Positions 60,462-64,000 of a stretch of 64,000 nucleotides of DNA are shown here, piece by piece. The stretch comes from Enterovibrio gelatinilyticus (GTDB taxonomy: Bacteria > Pseudomonadota > Gammaproteobacteria > Enterobacterales > Vibrionaceae). Below the pieces are notes generated by a model that saw nothing but the letters and a program-made list of their open reading frames with translations, ran no database searches and was not told the origin of the DNA. The stretch lies in NCBI RefSeq assembly GCF_028683095.1, contig NZ_JAJUBC010000004.1, positions 182,632-246,631 on the forward strand, written 5' to 3'. A program made the position numbers and the translations under genes. The first letter of the stretch is position 1; each line of letters opens with the position of its first letter.

Positions 60462-61916
60462 ATGACAACTGCCTATTCTGATCACGAGTTTGTATCAGTC
60501 AAAGGATTTTCAGCATCTGAAATGATGAACGAAGCCGAACGTTACGCAATAAAAAAGATAAGCAAAAAAAGTGGCGCTACTCTTAGCCTTGCCACACTGG
60601 CTGGTGCGTTTATCGGCCTTGCCTTTCTTTTCTATATTACAGTGACAACGGGTAACGATAGTACAAACTGGGGTGTTAACCGCTTAATCGGCGGGTTTGC
60701 ATTCAGTATGGGATTGATACTGATTGTCATCTTTGAAGGCGAGTTATTCACTAGCACCGTTTTATCGAGTATTTCGTGGGCAAATAACCAGGTAAGTGTC
60801 CCCAAGCTACTTTCAATCTGGGGCAAAGTTTACCTAGGTAACTTCTTTGGTGCGACGTTGCTTGTTCTCATGGTTACTGCTGCGGGCTTATATCAGCTTG
60901 ATGGCGGGCAGTGGGGTTTAAATGCGCTCAATATTGCTCAGCACAAATTACACCACACTTGGCTTGAAGCGTTCACTCTTGGCGTGCTGTGCAACATTCT
61001 AGTTTGTACCGCAATATGGCTAACGTTCTGCTCAGCAAACCCTATCGTCAAAGCCGCAATGACCATGCTTCCCGTTGCCATGTTCGTTTCTAGTGGATTT
61101 GAACACAGCATCGCCAACATGTTTATGGTGCCACTCGGTATCGTCATTGCCCACTTTTCACCGGATACATTCTGGCTTGGGCTTGGTACCAATGCGGCAA
61201 ACTATGCCGACTTATCTATCAACAACTTTTTAGTTAACAACCTTATCCCTGTCACCCTAGGCAATATCGTTGGCGGTGCCGTGCTTGTAGGCCTAGCCAA
61301 CTGGGGAATTTACCGTAAACAAATGCAACAACCCGATATGCTGAGCGTTAACACGCCAGTTGCCATCAAAAAAGCAACCAAGGACTCTGCCATGATGAAC
61401 AATGTGAAAGTAAAAGACCTAATGAACAAAAGCCCTATCGTCTTGAAAGGAAGCGACCGCACGGCTGACGCCATTGATAACTTGCTTTCCAATGGTCTGA
61501 CTGGTGCCCCTGTATGTGACAGTCAGCAACATGTAGTCGGTTTCTTTTCTGTACACGATGCTATGGTCAATCTTTGGTGTGAAGACTATCTGCCGAATGC
61601 GAACTCGCTGGTTAGCGAGTTGATGAGCGATGAAGTAACAGCATTAAGTGCGGATGAAAGCTTAATCGATGTAGCAGAGTTCTTAGTCATGGATAAAGAA
61701 AAGGTATTCCCTGTGTCCTCCATGGGCATTGCAACAAGTTTTTCCACTTTGTCACTTAAGGATCGCGTAAAAGAAGCGAAAGTGAGTAAGCCTCATATCT
61801 TGCCAGTTATCACAAACGGTCGTTTAGTCGGTGTAATTTCAAGATCTGATGTGCTCCAAGCATTAAGACCGCTGTATGAAAACGAACCTTTAGTTGAAGT
61901 GGCTAAAGCCGTTTAA
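60462..61916 (+). CDS. Formate/nitrite transporter fused to tandem CBS domains
   Basis: A 484-residue inner-membrane protein. Residues about 25-285 are a formate/nitrite channel (FNT) with six membrane segments, a proton-relay histidine in GFEHSIANMFMVPLGI and an LGNIVGGAVLVG end. After a linker, residues about 315-470 form two CBS modules (VKVKDLMNKSPIVLK, then PVITNGRLVGVISRSDVL) that bind adenine nucleotides. The CBS part probably gates formate or nitrite flux by energy charge. FocA of E. coli (285 residues) lacks it. No pyruvate formate-lyase gene is adjacent. Confidence 0.88.
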   Translation: MTTAYSDHEFVSVKGFSASEMMNEAERYAIKKISKKSGATLSLATLAGAFIGLAFLFYITVTTGNDSTNWGVNRLIGGFAFSMGLILIVIFEGELFTSTVLSSISWANNQVSVPKLLSIWGKVYLGNFFGATLLVLMVTAAGLYQLDGGQWGLNALNIAQHKLHHTWLEAFTLGVLCNILVCTAIWLTFCSANPIVKAAMTMLPVAMFVSSGFEHSIANMFMVPLGIVIAHFSPDTFWLGLGTNAANYADLSINNFLVNNLIPVTLGNIVGGAVLVGLANWGIYRKQMQQPDMLSVNTPVAIKKATKDSAMMNNVKVKDLMNKSPIVLKGSDRTADAIDNLLSNGLTGAPVCDSQQHVVGFFSVHDAMVNLWCEDYLPNANSLVSELMSDEVTALSADESLIDVAEFLVMDKEKVFPVSSMGIATSFSTLSLKDRVKEAKVSKPHILPVITNGRLVGVISRSDVLQALRPLYENEPLVEVAKAV

Positions 61917-61922
61917 TGAAAT

Positions 61923-61950
61923 GAAGGGCAGTAACGATACTGCCCTTCTT
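61923..61950. terminator. Bidirectional terminator between FocA-CBS and yafD-like genes
   Basis: GAAGGGCAGT, loop AACGAT, ACTGCCCTTC followed by TT-CT-ATT, between convergent genes. The stem is perfect over 10 bp; the T-tract is modest. Confidence 0.75.
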
Positions 61951-62793
61951 CTATTCAGACGGGAATATCAGAGACGCTTCGATAAACGCATGATCAGACG
62001 CTGATGTATTTTTTGACCGCGAATCAACAAGCTCAAGTTCGCGATAGAATAAATGATCCAGCGGATAACCAAATACAGTGAGTCTATCATCACTGCTGTA
62101 TTGAGCCTCTTTCAGCCCAAGCTCTTCGAGTTCCATTTTGACCACATCCAAGCGCTCTTCGCTCCAAGTGTTAAAATCCCCAGCAATGATAATAGGGCCT
62201 TTGATATCTCGCACCGCGTCGACTAATGAATGCAATTGTTCCTTATATTCTTCCACCCCAAAGGTAAAATTTATACTGTGCAGATTGATGACAGATAAGG
62301 TTTTCCCGTTTGAGAGCGAAAATGCACTGTAAAGCGCACTTTTGGGCAGACGCAGATAAGGCTCAATTTTGGTATACGCACACACTTTCTTTGGGACGAC
62401 CTCGGATAATGTCATCACCCCTGCAATTTCACCTTTGATGGCAAAAGCGTAGGCCTGATTACTGTGCCACCCTTCGCGTTCAATGTAGCTGAGAAGTTGA
62501 GGTTTAGATTGTGCCTCTTGAAGCAATATTATCGCATTATCTTTCGATAATTCAGATAGTTCAGCCTCCCAACCATCCAACTGTTGTTTATAGATATTCC
62601 ATACTGCGATATTAAGAGGCCTAGTCACATCAATTGTTTCGTTCGCTGAATAGCCGCGACAACGAACACTTCCTTCTCCTGACGCTAAGCTAGCTTCTTC
62701 TGGCACATCTACAAACGTATAGACCGTTAAAATGCCACAAATCAATATCAATGCGCTGAGAATTACCCAGCGAGGTCTAAACTGTTTCATCAA
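61951..62793 (-). CDS. yafD: Endonuclease/exonuclease/phosphatase family protein (YafD-like)
   Basis: A 280-residue protein with an N-terminal membrane anchor (WVILSALILICGILTVYTFV), then an EEP catalytic domain exposed outside the cytoplasm. Catalytic motifs are NIAVWNIYKQ, ILLQEAQ, IIAGDFNTWSE and SASDHAFIEA. A double Met start leaves the first residue uncertain. YafD has been linked to envelope stress in enterics; substrate is unknown (nucleic acid, phosphoinositide or other phosphodiester). Confidence 0.85.
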   Translation of the reverse strand: MMKQFRPRWVILSALILICGILTVYTFVDVPEEASLASGEGSVRCRGYSANETIDVTRPLNIAVWNIYKQQLDGWEAELSELSKDNAIILLQEAQSKPQLLSYIEREGWHSNQAYAFAIKGEIAGVMTLSEVVPKKVCAYTKIEPYLRLPKSALYSAFSLSNGKTLSVINLHSINFTFGVEEYKEQLHSLVDAVRDIKGPIIIAGDFNTWSEERLDVVKMELEELGLKEAQYSSDDRLTVFGYPLDHLFYRELELVDSRSKNTSASDHAFIEASLIFPSE

Positions 62794-62925
62794 ATAAATG
62801 GCACCTTACTGTTAGTTTGAAGTGAGCATGATCCGACAGGTCGAGAATTTTATGTGCTCATGATAAAGATTGTCGATCAACGCATCACAGTCGTTTCAAT
62901 TGCGGGACTGAGCATCCTAATTACC

Positions 62926-62948
62926 AGGGGGCGTATTCAATTGCCCCT
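62926..62948. promoter_or_regulatory. GC-rich inverted repeat upstream of HPP gene
   Basis: AGGGGGC and GCCCCT flank a 10-base AT-rich centre, 36 bp before the HPP start. The dyad may be an operator or overlap the promoter of the HPP-UspA operon. Confidence 0.4.
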
Positions 62949-62983
62949 ATACTCTCTCGACTCGCACATTCAGGAGCTCAAAA

Positions 62984-63511
62984 ATGGCTAATGAATCTAA
63001 AGGCAACTATTACCGTATTCTACACCCAGCTCAAAAACCTTGGATGATTGCCTTCGTAGCAGCGATTGGTTCTGCTATTTGTATCGCCTTACTGGCTATC
63101 ATTGATGAAAGCGCAAAGGGTGATTATGTATTAATGGCACCTTTTGGAGCAACGATGGTTCTAGTTTTTGGATTGCCAAAAAGTCCGCTGGCACAGCCTC
63201 CAAATGTCATTTTTGGTCATCTAACTACGGCCATTGTCGGCATTATTTTTGCCAACCTTTTTCCAGTCGAATTTTGGTCGTTAGGGTTAGCGGTAGGAAC
63301 AGGGATATTCTTTATGATTTTGTTCGGTGTCACCCACCCTCCTGCTGGCGGAAATCCATTACTCATTTTACTAGGAGGGCATACAAGCTTTACATTTGCA
63401 CTTTATCCCGTCCTCGCTGGCGCCTGTGTCATTGTGCTTATTGCTTTGATCTATCATGGATTTGTGTCGCGTTTGGAGTATGCATGGGTCAACAAGCCAA
63501 AGAAGGTATAG
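62984..63511 (+). CDS. HPP family membrane protein
   Basis: A 175-residue protein with four or five transmembrane segments. The name motif appears as VTHPPAGGNPLLIL, and an earlier VLMAPFGATMVLVFGLP segment fits the HPP family. Plant and cyanobacterial relatives have been reported to transport nitrite into chloroplasts or cells. GGAGCTC supplies a ribosome binding site. It lies 3 bp before a universal stress protein gene, so both form an operon; a nitrite or formate-type transporter is encoded nearby. Confidence 0.85.
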   Translation: MANESKGNYYRILHPAQKPWMIAFVAAIGSAICIALLAIIDESAKGDYVLMAPFGATMVLVFGLPKSPLAQPPNVIFGHLTTAIVGIIFANLFPVEFWSLGLAVGTGIFFMILFGVTHPPAGGNPLLILLGGHTSFTFALYPVLAGACVIVLIALIYHGFVSRLEYAWVNKPKKV

Positions 63512-63514
63512 GTT

Positions 63515-63931
63515 ATGTATAACAAAATACTTTATGCACTCGATTTAGACTCTAAAGCCCATTTACAAAAAGCACTCGCTATTGCCGCGCAGCTAAATGC
63601 CCAGCTTTACGTGGGGTATGCCACCCATATGGATGAAGACTATACAGATGATGAGATCTATTTCGGTAAGGCTGATGGCGACATGCTCGTTGATGGCAAG
63701 AGAAAAGAATTAGAAGCCAAGCTAGATGTATTACTGCAAGGAACTGAACTATCTAAAGAGCATGTTTATGTCGTCGATGGCCCCGTGGGAAAAGCGATTG
63801 ATCATCTAGCCCAAACACTCAACACAGATCTTGTTCTTATCGCCAAATCTCATCGTCATTTCAGCTTGCTGATAAAGCCTGACACATTAATACGATATAT
63901 GTCGCACTATGACTTGTTGAGTTTCAATTAG
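63515..63931 (+). CDS. Universal stress protein (UspA family)
   Basis: A 138-residue cytoplasmic protein of UspA fold: KILYALDLDSKAHLQKALAIA at the N-terminus and DGPVGKAIDHLAQTLNTDLVLIAKSH in the middle. The usual ATP-binding G-2X-G-9X-G-S/T pattern is not clearly present, so it may be a non-ATP-binding UspA. It starts 3 bp after the HPP gene with AGGTATAGG as leader. Such proteins can regulate adjacent transporters. Confidence 0.85.
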   Translation: MYNKILYALDLDSKAHLQKALAIAAQLNAQLYVGYATHMDEDYTDDEIYFGKADGDMLVDGKRKELEAKLDVLLQGTELSKEHVYVVDGPVGKAIDHLAQTLNTDLVLIAKSHRHFSLLIKPDTLIRYMSHYDLLSFN

Positions 63932-63965
63932 CTCAATGAGCTTTTGGGAAAAGTGACAGAAACGA

Positions 63966-63996
63966 AAAAGCCACCGACATTGCTGTCGAGGCTTTC
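63966..63996. terminator. Hairpin terminator at the right edge
   Basis: AAAAAGCCACCGACA, loop TTGC, TGTCGAGGCTTT: an 11-12 bp stem with two mismatches. On the minus strand the stem is followed by T residues, suggesting that a leftward gene ends just right of the window. Confidence 0.6.
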
Positions 63997-64000
63997 GAAA

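Noticed and set aside
61923..62948. Mobile element remnants near the right end
   Set aside because: The inverted repeats are a terminator and a promoter-proximal dyad; no transposase or target duplications are present.

Overview
The window is a chromosomal segment of a marine gammaproteobacterium, very probably a member of Vibrionaceae (Vibrio, Grimontia, Enterovibrio or Photobacterium type). This rests on the cysK-ptsH-ptsI-crr order, the long Vibrio form of PurC, the dapE/M15/DUF2897 operon, the uraA/upp/purMN block and several small families typical of vibrios (DUF2956, DUF2069, DUF2066, TIGR03503). Genus cannot be fixed from the sequence alone.

Left edge (1-3954): the regulatory and integration end of a P2/K139-like temperate prophage whose body lies left of the window. 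Reading inward from the edge there are two small phage genes, a CII-like regulator, a Cox-like excisionase/repressor, a CI repressor, a small secreted protein in the position of the K139 exclusion factor Glo, and a tyrosine integrase. Short TGGCGGCA repeats follow the integrase, and the prophage ends directly upstream of cysK.

3955-7876: housekeeping sulfur and sugar-phosphotransferase genes, cysK then ptsH-ptsI-crr.

7964-25909: the most distinctive region, a catabolic locus built around mannose-containing glycoconjugates. A rightward unit has a fructose-type PTS (IIBC, IIA), a GH38 alpha-mannosidase of the MngB type and an RpiR regulator, with a divergent AraC regulator. A facing leftward unit has an orphan PTS IIB domain, a GH2 beta-mannosidase, a complete oligopeptide/oligosaccharide ABC importer (binding protein, two permeases, two ATPases), an M17 leucyl aminopeptidase and a cytoplasmic glycosylasparaginase. 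Together the enzymes could dismantle an imported N-glycan core still attached to Asn or a short peptide: alpha-Man, then beta-Man, then the GlcNAc-Asn bond, then the peptide. Most wider gaps between its co-directional genes hold hairpins without good T-tracts.

26133-33355: DyP peroxidase (yfeX) with a DUF2919 membrane protein and a small secreted protein; YbjQ; DUF2956; a DUF1499 lipoprotein; YjbR; two small DNA-binding proteins, one an ArsR protein with the cysteine pair of HlyU/BigR persulfide sensors; YffB, dapE, an M15 peptidase and DUF2897.

33396-49120: purC behind a near-perfect PurR box, bamC-dapA, bcp, an FAD oxidoreductase, perM-tusA, bepA, an ArsC/WrbA/DUF2069 operon, DUF2066, uraA and upp facing each other, and purM-purN behind a second PurR box. 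49154-60243: yafJ, gmhA, fadE behind a FadR-like site, a TIGR03503 protein with dnaQ, rnhA, yafS, gloB, mltD and a LysR regulator. 60462-64000: a FocA-type transporter fused to CBS domains, yafD, and an HPP membrane protein with a universal stress protein. I saw no tRNA, rRNA, CRISPR array or insertion sequence.
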